From Kiritimatiellia bacterium (GTDB lineage Bacteria; Verrucomicrobiota; Kiritimatiellia; RFP12; UBA1067), in the NCBI GenBank assembly GCA_016296065.1, contig JAEDKA010000083.1:1-7936 (forward strand): a stretch of 7,936 bases of DNA. Reading direction: 5' to 3'. The position numbers and the translations under genes are program-made. A model generated the notes under the pieces. It saw only the letters and a list, made by a program, of their open reading frames with translations. It did no database searches and was not told the DNA's origin. Positions 1 to 7,095 of this stretch are shown here, piece by piece. The stretch's first letter is position 1. Every line of letters starts with the position of its first letter.

Positions 1-89
1 AGCCAGAGACCATGCCGCCTGACGCGCGTAAGTTCAAATGCGTAAACCCTGCCCTCGCCGCAGCCATGCCGCTTTCGGTGTCGGAAATA

Positions 90-98
90 TGGTAAAAT
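90..98 (+). promoter_or_regulatory. Extended -10 promoter of the kinase-regulator operon, leaderless type
   Basis: TGGTAAAAT occupies 90-98 and matches an extended -10 element (TGn followed by a TATAAT-like hexamer). Seven bases separate it from the kinase ATG at 106, so transcription would start at or about one base before the ATG. No Shine-Dalgarno sequence lies in between. No good -35 hexamer is seen at normal spacing (about 70-75 reads CGCTTT), which fits an extended -10 promoter. The same box occurs before three other genes in the window. The start site is predicted, not shown. Confidence 0.6.
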
Positions 99-105
99 AC
101 ACGAT

Positions 106-2220
106 ATGAACCTGAAACGGATTATCCTTGCCGCCGTGCTGGCGGCTGCGGCCGTCTGCCGGGCGGACGACATACGCGACGTGGCGACGCTCAAGCGCGC
201 CATATACGCCACGGAGCGCAGCAGCGGCACGTTCGACGTCGAAGTCATCGTCTCGAAGGTGGACGACGATCTCGGCGGATCCGTCGCGGTCACAGACGGC
301 GACGCCTGCGCGATCCTCGCGGACACGAGGGGCGCCGGCGCGCAGATGCTGCGAACGGGCGACAGAATCCGCGCGCGCGGCATCGTGCACATGAACGACA
401 TCGGCTACAACGGAGCCGACTTGAAGGAGGCGGAGATACTCTCCCACGGCGAGCCGCCGCCGCCCGCGCTCGTCTGGCCGGGAGAGCTTCGCTCGGACGA
501 CAACCTCGACCGCCTCGTCCGCTTCGAGGGAATGGTGGCGGATGTCTTCCGCGACGACACCGACATCAGGTTCATCTTCTTCGTCGTCGCCGGAGACGAC
601 CAGGAGGTCGCCTACGTCCCCGTCCTTGCGCCGTCGGTCGAGTGGCACAGCCTGGTCAAATACATCGACGCGCGCGTCTCCGTGACGGGACTGTGCATCC
701 GCGACAGGATGGGCAGCACGAAACGCAAGCTCAGCGCAAACCTCTCGCACGTGTCGCTGAACGACATCCGCATCACGAGGCCCGCACCCGCCGACCCCTT
801 CGACGTCCCGATGCTCGGCGGCACGGCGCGCGACACCTACATCCCAGTGCCGGGCGTCTCCAGGCGGCGCAAGGTGCGCGGACGCGTCGTCGCCGTCTGG
901 CACGGAGACAGGCTCGTGGTGAGGAGGGAGAAGGAGTACTCAACCGTAACCCTCGCCGACACTTCCGCCATCCCCGCCTACGGAGACGTCATAGATGCCG
1001 TGGGACTCCCGGAGACGGACATCTACCACCTCAACCTCTCGCGCGCCATGTGGCGTCCCGCCGAGGCAGACATTCCGGACCAGGACGAGCCGATGCGGAT
1101 GACTCCAGAGGAGCTGCTCACCGACGGACACGGACGCCGCCAGATCGACGCGAAGTACCACGGACGCGCCGTGACCGTCAGGGGCAGCGTCGCGCACATG
1201 CCGTCCGAAAAGCCGGGGGAGCTGCGCATCTCGATTGAAAGCGGCGGATACGACCTGACCGTCGACTTCAGCTCCGTCCCCGAGGCGCTTTCGGGCATCA
1301 CGGCCGGATCCGTCGTCGACATAACCGGAACCTGCGTCGCCGAAATCGCGAGCTGGCATCCGCAGGGCGCCTTTCCTTCCGTCGAGGACTGCGCCGTCAT
1401 CGTGCGCAAGCCGTCCGACGTGACGGTCGTCGCGCGCGCGCCGTGGTGGACCGTCCGCCGGCTCTTCACCGCCGTCGGCTCGCTCGCCGTCGCGCTGGTG
1501 GTGATCCTCGTCTGGAACATCATGCTCAACAGGACCGCCGAGCGCAGGGGGCGCGCGCTCCTCCACGCGCAGCTCAAGGGCGCGAAGGCCGCGCTGAAGG
1601 CCGAGGAGCGCACGCGCCTCGCCGTCGAGCTGCACGACTCGCTTGCCCAGATCGTCTCGGGCGCGGCAATGGAGATAGCCGCGGCCCGTCGCATGCAGAA
1701 GGACGCGCCCGAGGAGACCGCGCGCCACCTCGACATCGCCGAGAAGACGCTCGCATCCTGCCGCGACGGACTGAGGGACTGCCTGTGGGACCTCCGCAGC
1801 CGGGCTCTGGAGGAGACGGACATGAACTCGGCGATCCTGCGGACCCTCACCCCGCACGTCGGCGCAAAGAGGGTGGACGTGCGCTTCGACGCGCCTCGCC
1901 GCCGCCTCTCCGACAACACGGCGCACGCCGTACTGCGCATCATCCGCGAGCTCACCGTCAACGCGATACGCCACGGCGGCGCCACGCGCGTAAAGATCGC
2001 CGGCGCGCTGGACGGAGACCGGCTCCTCTTCTCCGTGACCGACAACGGATGCGGATTCGACCCCGACGTCGCTCCCGGAATCCTGCAGGGCCACTTCGGC
2101 CTCGCCGGAATCCAGGAACGCGCACAGCAGCTGAACGGCGGGATGGAGATAACGAGCGCTCCGGGCAAGGGCGCGAAAATCAGGGTGGTCGTATCGATCG
2201 CCGAGAAAGACGAGGTGTAG
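106..2220 (+). CDS. Membrane sensor histidine kinase, NarL/HisKA_3 type, with tandem periplasmic beta-modules
   Basis: This 704-residue protein should autophosphorylate on His and pass the phosphate to the regulator encoded 3 nt downstream. A signal peptide (about residues 1-20) fixes the start. Residues 21-445 are extracytoplasmic, and one transmembrane helix spans about 453-474. A charged linker leads to the HisKA_3 motif ELHDSLAQ, with phospho-acceptor His510. The HATPase domain follows: N-box ELTVNAIRHGG (Asn619), G1 box DNGCGFD (646-652) and G2 box GHFGLAGIQER (662-672). The kinase therefore looks intact. The periplasmic part appears to contain four OB-fold-like units (about 43-95, 137-198, 255-304, 353-437), each ending in a strand like GDRIRARG, GDVIDAVG or GSVVDITG. 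The ligand is unknown. Start context is unusual: no Shine-Dalgarno, with a -10 box 7 nt upstream. Kinase identity is secure; the fold of the sensor is inferred. Confidence 0.93.
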   Translation: MNLKRIILAAVLAAAAVCRADDIRDVATLKRAIYATERSSGTFDVEVIVSKVDDDLGGSVAVTDGDACAILADTRGAGAQMLRTGDRIRARGIVHMNDIGYNGADLKEAEILSHGEPPPPALVWPGELRSDDNLDRLVRFEGMVADVFRDDTDIRFIFFVVAGDDQEVAYVPVLAPSVEWHSLVKYIDARVSVTGLCIRDRMGSTKRKLSANLSHVSLNDIRITRPAPADPFDVPMLGGTARDTYIPVPGVSRRRKVRGRVVAVWHGDRLVVRREKEYSTVTLADTSAIPAYGDVIDAVGLPETDIYHLNLSRAMWRPAEADIPDQDEPMRMTPEELLTDGHGRRQIDAKYHGRAVTVRGSVAHMPSEKPGELRISIESGGYDLTVDFSSVPEALSGITAGSVVDITGTCVAEIASWHPQGAFPSVEDCAVIVRKPSDVTVVARAPWWTVRRLFTAVGSLAVALVVILVWNIMLNRTAERRGRALLHAQLKGAKAALKAEERTRLAVELHDSLAQIVSGAAMEIAAARRMQKDAPEETARHLDIAEKTLASCRDGLRDCLWDLRSRALEETDMNSAILRTLTPHVGAKRVDVRFDAPRRRLSDNTAHAVLRIIRELTVNAIRHGGATRVKIAGALDGDRLLFSVTDNGCGFDPDVAPGILQGHFGLAGIQERAQQLNGGMEITSAPGKGAKIRVVVSIAEKDEV

Positions 2221-2223
2221 GAT

Positions 2224-2844
2224 ATGAAGAAGGTCAAGGTTCTCATTGTCGACGACCACGCTGTGCTTCGCATGGGGCTCGCGTCGCTCCTCGGAGCGCA
2301 GCCGGACATCGCCGTCGTCGGAGACGCCGCGGGCGGCGAGGCGGCGATTGCGAAGGCCGTGAAACTCTCGCCGGACGCCATCGTGATGGACCTCGCGATG
2401 CCTGGCATGGACGGCATAGAGACGACGCGCGAGCTTCTCAAGAAGCGCCCCGGGTCGAAGGTGCTCGTCCTCACGACCTTCGGCACGTCGGACGGCATAG
2501 CGCGTGCACTCGAGGCCGGCGCGACCGGAGCCATAATGAAGAGCGCCCCGTTCGACGAAATCGTCACCGCGATACGCGAGACGGCAGAGGGCGTGCGACA
2601 CGTCTCCGCAGAGATCGAGCGCATCCTCGCCGACGACCCTCCTGTCCCGCAGCTCTCCCAGCGCCAGGAGCAGATTCTCGAATCGCTTGTCCGCGGACTC
2701 ACCAACGGCGACATCTCGCGCCAGCTCGGCATCAGCGTCGACATGGTGAAGGAACACATGATCGCCCTCTTCGCCAAGATCGGGGCGGCGAACCGCACGG
2801 AGGCCGTCGCCATCGCGCTTAGAAAGCGCCTCGTAAAACAGTAA
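2224..2844 (+). CDS. LuxR/NarL-family response regulator
   Basis: This 206-residue DNA-binding regulator is the likely partner of the upstream kinase. The receiver domain (about 3-120) has the acidic pair Asp10/Asp11 in VDDHAVLRMGL, phospho-acceptor Asp56 in VMDLAMPGMDG, Thr84 in VLVLTTFG and Lys106 in GAIMKSAPF, so it should be phosphorylatable. The C-terminal part (about 144-206) is a LuxR/GerE helix-turn-helix with GLTNGDISRQLGISVDMVKEH. The usual TxRExEVL entry is here LSQRQEQIL, and Met-Val replaces the common Thr-Val before the KEH recognition helix, a mild divergence. The gene starts 3 nt after the kinase stop. Its Shine-Dalgarno GAGGTG (2212-2217) lies inside the kinase 3' end, giving tight translational coupling. 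The target promoters are not known. The family call is secure. Confidence 0.95.
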   Translation: MKKVKVLIVDDHAVLRMGLASLLGAQPDIAVVGDAAGGEAAIAKAVKLSPDAIVMDLAMPGMDGIETTRELLKKRPGSKVLVLTTFGTSDGIARALEAGATGAIMKSAPFDEIVTAIRETAEGVRHVSAEIERILADDPPVPQLSQRQEQILESLVRGLTNGDISRQLGISVDMVKEHMIALFAKIGAANRTEAVAIALRKRLVKQ

Positions 2845-2876
2845 CGCGGCGAGGCAGCATCCCGCCCCGCCGCGTT
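2843..2876. terminator. Candidate bidirectional hairpin terminator between convergent genes
   Basis: A perfect 9-bp stem pairs AACGCGGCG (2843-2851) with CGCCGCGTT (2868-2876) across a 16-nt loop. It overlaps the regulator stop codon and lies 30 nt past the stop of the convergent binding-protein gene. The downstream T-run is short on the plus strand (GTTTCG); on the minus strand the stem is followed by ACTGTTTTACG. The position suits a shared terminator. The weak U-tract makes intrinsic termination uncertain. Confidence 0.5.
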
Positions 2877-2906
2877 TCGCGCGAACTACACCCCGCGCCG
2901 CCGGAA

Positions 2907-3677
2907 CTACTTCAGCAGAAGCGCATTGGGCTCGATCTCGTACTTCTCCGCTATCTTCGCGCCCGTGCCGTCCGCGAATATCTCCTTAAGAGTCGCCTCG
3001 ACCTCGTCCCTGAGGGCGACGTTGCCCTTCTTGAAGCCGATGCCATACGTCTCGGTCATGACGATCTCGCCGAGCATCTCGAACTTGCCAGGAAGGTCGG
3101 ACATCTTCTTCTTCGCGACGCCGACATCCATCGCCACAGCGTCGACTCCGCCCATGTTGAGCTCGTTGACGGCCTGGTTGTAGTTGGGCATCACGACGAG
3201 CTCCTTGAAGGTCGCGCCGAGCTCCTTCTTGTCTCCGTCCTTGGAGAGCGCCTTCTGGACGGGCGTGTCGGTCTGAACGCCTACGATCTTCCCCTTGAGG
3301 TCGGTGAGCGTCTTTATCGGCGAACCGGCCTTGACGAGGACGACCTGCGAGTTGTCGACGTAGGGGACGGTCCATGTGTACGACTCCTCGCGTCCCTGCA
3401 TCGTGAAGCCGTTCCAGATGCAGTCGATTGAGCCCGAGTTGAGCTCCATGTCCTTCGCGTCCCAGTTGATCGGGTTGGCGACGAACGTCCAGCCCTTGCG
3501 TGCGCAGACCTCGCGCGCGAGATCGAGGTCGAAGCCCTTGTACTCCGCACCGTCCTTGAATCCGTACGGAGGGAAGTCGGCGTCGAAACCGACGGTGAAC
3601 TTCCGCGTTCCGTCGCCCTTCTCGCCGCATCCGGCGAGCGCCGCCACTGCGGCCATGATGATCATCAGCTTTTTCAT
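2907..3677 (-). CDS. Amino-acid ABC transporter substrate-binding lipoprotein (SBP_bac_3)
   Basis: This 256-residue family 3 solute-binding protein should capture an amino acid outside the cytoplasmic membrane. A lipoprotein signal peptide ends in LAGC, with Cys17 the lipidation site; this and Shine-Dalgarno AGAGGA (3690-3685, 7 nt before ATG) fix the start. Family marks are the opening strand FTVGFDADFPPYGF (27-40), GFDLDLAREV (48-57), IDCIWNGFTMQGREESYTW (84-102) with Arg96 where the ligand-carboxylate arginine is expected, VPYVDN, DLKGKIVGVQTDT (126-138), VDAVAMD with Asp184 placed to bind the amino group, and YGIGFKKGN. Substrate specificity cannot be read from this. It starts 42 nt after the manA stop on the same strand and probably shares its transcript. 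No permease or ATPase gene is in the window, and the next gene beyond it is convergent, so it is an orphan here. Confidence 0.92.
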   Translation of the reverse strand: MKKLMIIMAAVAALAGCGEKGDGTRKFTVGFDADFPPYGFKDGAEYKGFDLDLAREVCARKGWTFVANPINWDAKDMELNSGSIDCIWNGFTMQGREESYTWTVPYVDNSQVVLVKAGSPIKTLTDLKGKIVGVQTDTPVQKALSKDGDKKELGATFKELVVMPNYNQAVNELNMGGVDAVAMDVGVAKKKMSDLPGKFEMLGEIVMTETYGIGFKKGNVALRDEVEATLKEIFADGTGAKIAEKYEIEPNALLLK

Positions 3678-3719
3678 GGATCTGTCCTCTTTTGATGTAA
3701 CTCTTGATTCGGATGGAAA

Positions 3720-4526
3720 CTACATGTAGCGCGTCGCGAAGACGTGGGCCTTCCCGCGCAGGATGACCGGCTCGCCAGGCCCCGCGAGAACGCTCGTGCG
3801 GTTCGCGACCTCCACACCGTTTGCGGAGAACGAACCGTCCGCGGCAAACAGCACCGTGCAGCCCTCCGACGCCTCAAGCTCTAGCTCTCCGTCGAGGTCG
3901 AGCTGGCGGAAGTCGAAGAACGGACACTTCACGTCCCTTGACGGAACGGGCACCGGAAGCGCATAGTCGATTGCCTTGAGCGACTTCTCAACGTGCAGCT
4001 CACGGGGTTTCCCGTCCTTGCCGACACGGTTCCAGTCGTAGAGGCGGAAGGTCGTGTCGGAGCTCTGCTGCACCTCGTAGATGAGCGCGCCGTCGCCGAT
4101 CGCGTGGACGAGTCCGCCCGGAATGAAGAACGCCTCGCCCTTCTTCGCCTCGTGGCGGACGAGAAGCTCCTCGAAGCGGCCCGACTTCACCGCCGACTCG
4201 ATGTCCGCCGGGGTAGTGCCGGGCTTGAGGCCCGCGTATATCACGCCGTCCTCCAGCATCGCCCACATCTCGGTCTTCGGATCTCCGCCCGTGAGCTTTC
4301 GCGTCTCCTCGTTCGGATGCACCTGCACCGAGAGGCGCGTCTTCGCGTCGATCACCTTAATCAGCAGCGGGAATCCCGGCTCGACGTCCGCAAGCGACTC
4401 GCCCGCGCGCGCGCCCTCCGCGACGAGGCTCGGCCCCGCCGGATGCACCGAAATCTCCCAGCTTTCCTGGCCCCACAGCGCCGGATGGACGTTGGGGCCG
4501 AACTTCAGAATCTCACCCTTGTTCAT
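3720..4526 (-). CDS. manA: Mannose-6-phosphate isomerase, class I (short cupin form)
   Basis: This 268-residue cytoplasmic zinc enzyme interconverts mannose 6-phosphate and fructose 6-phosphate, linking mannose use or GDP-mannose synthesis to glycolysis. The expected metal ligands are Gln68 and His70 (SVQVHPNEE), Glu86 (KTEMWAML) and His141 (FIPGGLVHAIGDG). Arg161 in DTTFRLYDWNR is the likely catalytic arginine, by analogy with Bacillus ManA. The protein is shorter than the roughly 315-residue Bacillus enzymes. The segment usually found between the WGG and ESWE motifs is missing: the sequence reads ALWGQESWEIS at 16-26. The start is fixed by the conserved N-terminus (ILKFGPNVHP); it lacks a Shine-Dalgarno and has a -10 box 8 nt upstream. 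The binding-protein gene follows after 42 nt. The family is clear; activity is inferred from intact ligands. Confidence 0.93.
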   Translation of the reverse strand: MNKGEILKFGPNVHPALWGQESWEISVHPAGPSLVAEGARAGESLADVEPGFPLLIKVIDAKTRLSVQVHPNEETRKLTGGDPKTEMWAMLEDGVIYAGLKPGTTPADIESAVKSGRFEELLVRHEAKKGEAFFIPGGLVHAIGDGALIYEVQQSSDTTFRLYDWNRVGKDGKPRELHVEKSLKAIDYALPVPVPSRDVKCPFFDFRQLDLDGELELEASEGCTVLFAADGSFSANGVEVANRTSVLAGPGEPVILRGKAHVFATRYM

Positions 4527-4527
4527 G

Positions 4528-4563
4528 GCCGTAAATTATACCATAAGTGCGCGTGGAGTTCAA
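4528..4563 (-). promoter_or_regulatory. manA promoter with -35 and extended -10, leaderless type
   Basis: Read on the minus strand, TTGAAC (4563-4558) is a good -35 match. A 17-nt spacer separates it from TATAAT (4540-4535), which is preceded by TGG to give an extended -10. The ATG at 4526 follows after 8 nt (TTACGGCC), so the predicted start site lies about 0-2 nt before the ATG. The block TGGTATAATTTACGGC (4543-4528) is identical to the one before the DUF4838 gene. The promoter fills the 58-nt gap after DUF4838, so manA need not depend on read-through. Confidence 0.75.
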
Positions 4564-4584
4564 AGCGGCCTGCGCAGAACCGCA

Positions 4585-7044
4585 TCATCGCGCATCGCCG
4601 AGCAGAAACACGCGGTCGTAGCTTCCGGCGTGGTCGAAGCTCTTGAAGATGCGTATGGCAATCGTGTTGCGCTCGCCCGGACGGACGAGATCGCCGAGGT
4701 CGTACTCGTGCTGGTGGTTGTAGTCGAACCAGAAATACGAAGGCCCGCGCCAGATTGTGTCCGTGTAGTTGCCGTGGTCGAACTGCACCGGAGTGCCGTT
4801 CACCCATATCTGCAGCGCACGGGCGATGAGGCTCGGGAAAAACAGCTTCACGCGCTTGCCCGCGAACGCGCCCGGAATGTCGAGTTCAGTGCGCATGAAG
4901 ACCGCCGAGACCTGCTTCTGGGTCTGGTACTTGACGTCTGGCACCACCGTAATGTCCCAGTCGTCGAGCGACGAGGCGTCCGTCTCCGGCAGATGCAGCC
5001 TGTCGCGCGTCGAGGCGAGGTTGTCCGTGTCGAGGCACGTCTTCCACATGCGCGGCAAGCGCAGCGAGACGGCGGCGGACTTGATGCGTTTGTCCCACGC
5101 GAGGTACTTGTTGTACCATCCGCCCGGCTCGTAGATTATGTCGCCCGCCCTGCCCGCACGCGGATTCATCGCGTGCGAATACCGCTCGTGCGACTTCTCG
5201 ATGATCGCGAACGACTTCTCGAAGAGCTGCGCCGCGGCCGCGAAGTCGCCCGTCTCGCGGGCAAGCTCGATTCCGTCGCAGAAGAAGTCCGTCGAGTCCT
5301 GCATCTCGCGCGCAATCGCGACCTGGCGCTTCGCGAACTCGCCCTTCGCGGCGGACTCGGCCTTCGCAAGCTCGGCGCGCGCGGCGGCGCGCACCTCGGG
5401 AGTCAGGACGAGGTGATTGCCCCATATCTCGTTTCCGCACAGCTCCGGAATCTCCGCCATGCGCCTCTCGTAGACGGCGTAGTAGGCGCGCATCGCCTCG
5501 CCCGCCTCGAGGAAGCGCCTGCTGCAGTAGTCGGCGACTATGTCGCGCCAGTCCTGCTCGGCGTTCCAGTACATGCGGATCATCATCCAGTGGTCGAGCG
5601 CGCAGGAACCCCAGTCGTCCCAGCCCTGCGTCGTGTGACCGGTGAGCCCAAGCCTGTGGAAGTAGCGGTAGTTCTGCCCGATGATGGGCCAGCGCGGACA
5701 TATCATAGCCTTGTTCCAGGAGAATCCGAGCGGCTCGTAGTCGTAATAGTAGCTCTCCGCGCCGACCGCCCGGGCCTGTCCGAGCCACGACTCGAGCCAG
5801 CCCTTGTAGGCTACGTTGTCCCTGCTGCGGGTGTCCCCCACCGGGAAGAGCGGCGAGATGCCGAGCGGAGCCAGAACGAGCGCCATCGCGGGATGGACCG
5901 TCTCGATGCGCGGGGGCGTGAGGTTGTTGGAGTAGACGAGCACGCCGAACCTGCGTCCGGGCAGCTCCTCGAGGACCTTGTCGATGTAGCGCCGGTGGAA
6001 GAACCAGAGCCGGTCCGTCGCCGAGAAGGAGCCCATGAACGGATCGAACTCGTTGGACTCGAGAAGGCGGCTCTCGGGACGCTCGTCGTTCATGAGCGCG
6101 TCCTCGGCCGAGATCGACGCGTACTGTCCGAACGCGTTGCCCTTCAGCTCGCGCTTGTAGAAGTCGGCGTAGATGTCCCACACCTTCGGATTCGACATGT
6201 TCGGTATCATTCCGTTGGGCTGTCCGTCCTTCATCGCATAGTAGTCGGGGCTCTGGTTCGGGGCGGACTGGATTCCGGACGCCAGGTGGTGCCCCTGCGC
6301 GATCTCGGGATCGCCCAGCGCTCGGATGAAGTTGCCCTTGTTGCGCAGCGTCCAGCGCGGATACTCAGCGCCGTTGCCGTAGGTGCACCACCAGTAGCGG
6401 ACGCGGTGCGTGGGGTTTTCGCTGCGCGACCCCTCGGCGACGACCCTGTCGAGCTTCGGGACGAACTCGCCGTCCTTCCCCGGCATGAACCACCTGACGC
6501 CAAGTCCCTCGAGAAAACCGTAGACGGCGTAGAGCGTCCCGCGCGCGCGCCTTCCGGCGAGATGGAGACGTCCGTCCTTCACTGCAACCAGGAATCCGTC
6601 CGGCTCCAACGCATCGAGCGCCGCGCCTAGTCCCGCAGCGCGCGCAAGCTCCGAGCCGAGGCAGACCGCAGGCGCGGGAGGAAGCGCGGCCGCGTTCGTC
6701 ACGACGGGCGCGGCTCCGGTGATCTTTTCGAGATACGCGCGCAGCTCCTCCGCCGCGAGCCGCTCGTCGTCGCCGGCGCGCGAGGCCTCCCATTTGCGCC
6801 AGTCCCGATAGCGCGCAACGATGTCGTCGAGCTCGGCGTCAGTGGCCTTCGGAAACCGCGCGCGCTGTATCTCGCGCGCCTGCGCGTCGTCCATCGCCAC
6901 GAACCGCTCGGTCTCGGTGGTTGACGGAAGATACACCGGCGCCGCGGCGCCATCGGCGACCACGGTAAAAACCTCGTCGGCGCGGAGAAGCCCCGCCAAG
7001 GATGCTGCGGAAAGGAGACAAACTGCTGCTAGTGAAGTTTTCAT
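4585..7044 (-). CDS. Secreted DUF4838-type protein, putative glycan-active enzyme
   Basis: This 819-residue exported protein probably acts on carbohydrate, but its reaction is not known. The start is the Met at 7044, because a signal peptide begins there (MKTSLAAVCLLSAASLAGLL, cleavage about residue 22-23); the frame stays open 29 codons further upstream without a plausible N-terminus. Residues 94-187 match the N-terminal domain seen in DUF4838 and GH67-like proteins: AAEELRAYLEKITGA, then GTLYAVYGFLEGLGVRWFMPG. Residues 260-500 form the DUF4838-like core (PDYYAMKDGQPNG, SNPKVWDIYADFYKREL, YASISAEDA, YYYDYEPLGFSW). A helical region (550-625) follows, then a GH2-type jelly-roll sugar-binding-like domain (about 695-800: VFMRTELDIPGAFAGKRV, ALQIWVNG). 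The Cys-rich motif that I recall after the 'ISxxD' strand in many relatives is absent. The gene is divergent from the hydrolase and upstream of manA. The family call is from memory of its motifs. Confidence 0.8.
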   Translation of the reverse strand: MKTSLAAVCLLSAASLAGLLRADEVFTVVADGAAAPVYLPSTTETERFVAMDDAQAREIQRARFPKATDAELDDIVARYRDWRKWEASRAGDDERLAAEELRAYLEKITGAAPVVTNAAALPPAPAVCLGSELARAAGLGAALDALEPDGFLVAVKDGRLHLAGRRARGTLYAVYGFLEGLGVRWFMPGKDGEFVPKLDRVVAEGSRSENPTHRVRYWWCTYGNGAEYPRWTLRNKGNFIRALGDPEIAQGHHLASGIQSAPNQSPDYYAMKDGQPNGMIPNMSNPKVWDIYADFYKRELKGNAFGQYASISAEDALMNDERPESRLLESNEFDPFMGSFSATDRLWFFHRRYIDKVLEELPGRRFGVLVYSNNLTPPRIETVHPAMALVLAPLGISPLFPVGDTRSRDNVAYKGWLESWLGQARAVGAESYYYDYEPLGFSWNKAMICPRWPIIGQNYRYFHRLGLTGHTTQGWDDWGSCALDHWMMIRMYWNAEQDWRDIVADYCSRRFLEAGEAMRAYYAVYERRMAEIPELCGNEIWGNHLVLTPEVRAAARAELAKAESAAKGEFAKRQVAIAREMQDSTDFFCDGIELARETGDFAAAAQLFEKSFAIIEKSHERYSHAMNPRAGRAGDIIYEPGGWYNKYLAWDKRIKSAAVSLRLPRMWKTCLDTDNLASTRDRLHLPETDASSLDDWDITVVPDVKYQTQKQVSAVFMRTELDIPGAFAGKRVKLFFPSLIARALQIWVNGTPVQFDHGNYTDTIWRGPSYFWFDYNHQHEYDLGDLVRPGERNTIAIRIFKSFDHAGSYDRVFLLGDAR

Positions 7045-7060
7045 GCCGTAAATTATACCA
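7045..7060 (-). promoter_or_regulatory. DUF4838 promoter, extended -10, leaderless type
   Basis: On the minus strand TGGTATAATTTACGGC (7060-7045) directly abuts the ATG at 7044. TATAAT (7057-7052) is preceded by TGG and ends 7 nt before the ATG, so transcription should begin at or next to the start codon. There is no Shine-Dalgarno. No convincing -35 is seen at 16-18 nt. The block is identical over 16 nt to the manA one. Confidence 0.7.
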
Positions 7061-7067
7061 TTTTGAC

Positions 7068-7086
7068 TCGCAATAGGCACTTGCGA
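7068..7086. promoter_or_regulatory. Inverted repeat centred between divergent promoters, possible operator
   Basis: TCGCAA (7068-7073) and TTGCGA (7081-7086) form a perfect 6-bp inverted repeat with a 7-nt spacer, centre 7077. The two divergent -10 boxes (ATTATACCA at 7052-7060 and TGGTATAAT at 7096-7104) are symmetric about 7078, almost the same centre. A dimeric regulator bound here would cover the -35 region of both promoters. No known operator consensus is recognised and no regulator gene is adjacent, so this is a weak call. Confidence 0.35.
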
Positions 7087-7095
7087 AACAAGATT

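Noticed and set aside
1..105. Possible tail of an upstream plus-strand gene (open frame from base 3 to TAA at 93-95) or start of a divergent minus-strand gene (ATG at 68-66, open to the edge)
   Set aside because: The fragments are too short, lack the third-position GC bias of the real genes and show no recognisable motif. The plus-strand frame would end inside the kinase -10 box. Nothing else is supported in this stretch.
940..2813. Two long minus-strand open frames (about 600 codons) opposite the kinase and regulator
   Set aside because: The sense strand encodes unmistakable kinase and regulator motifs over the same bases. The antisense products show only compositional bias.
4564..4584. Small inverted repeat (GCGG ... 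CCGC, with inner CTGCGCAG) after the DUF4838 stop as a terminator
   Set aside because: The outer stem is only 4 bp, with no real T-tract, and it abuts the manA -35 box. It is too weak to call.
4081..6630. Very long open frame (849 codons) on the plus strand opposite the DUF4838 gene
   Set aside because: It is a shadow of a GC-rich gene with strong third-position bias. The antisense translation is Arg/Val/Glu-rich low-complexity sequence with no recognisable domain, start signal or signal peptide, and it also overlaps manA.
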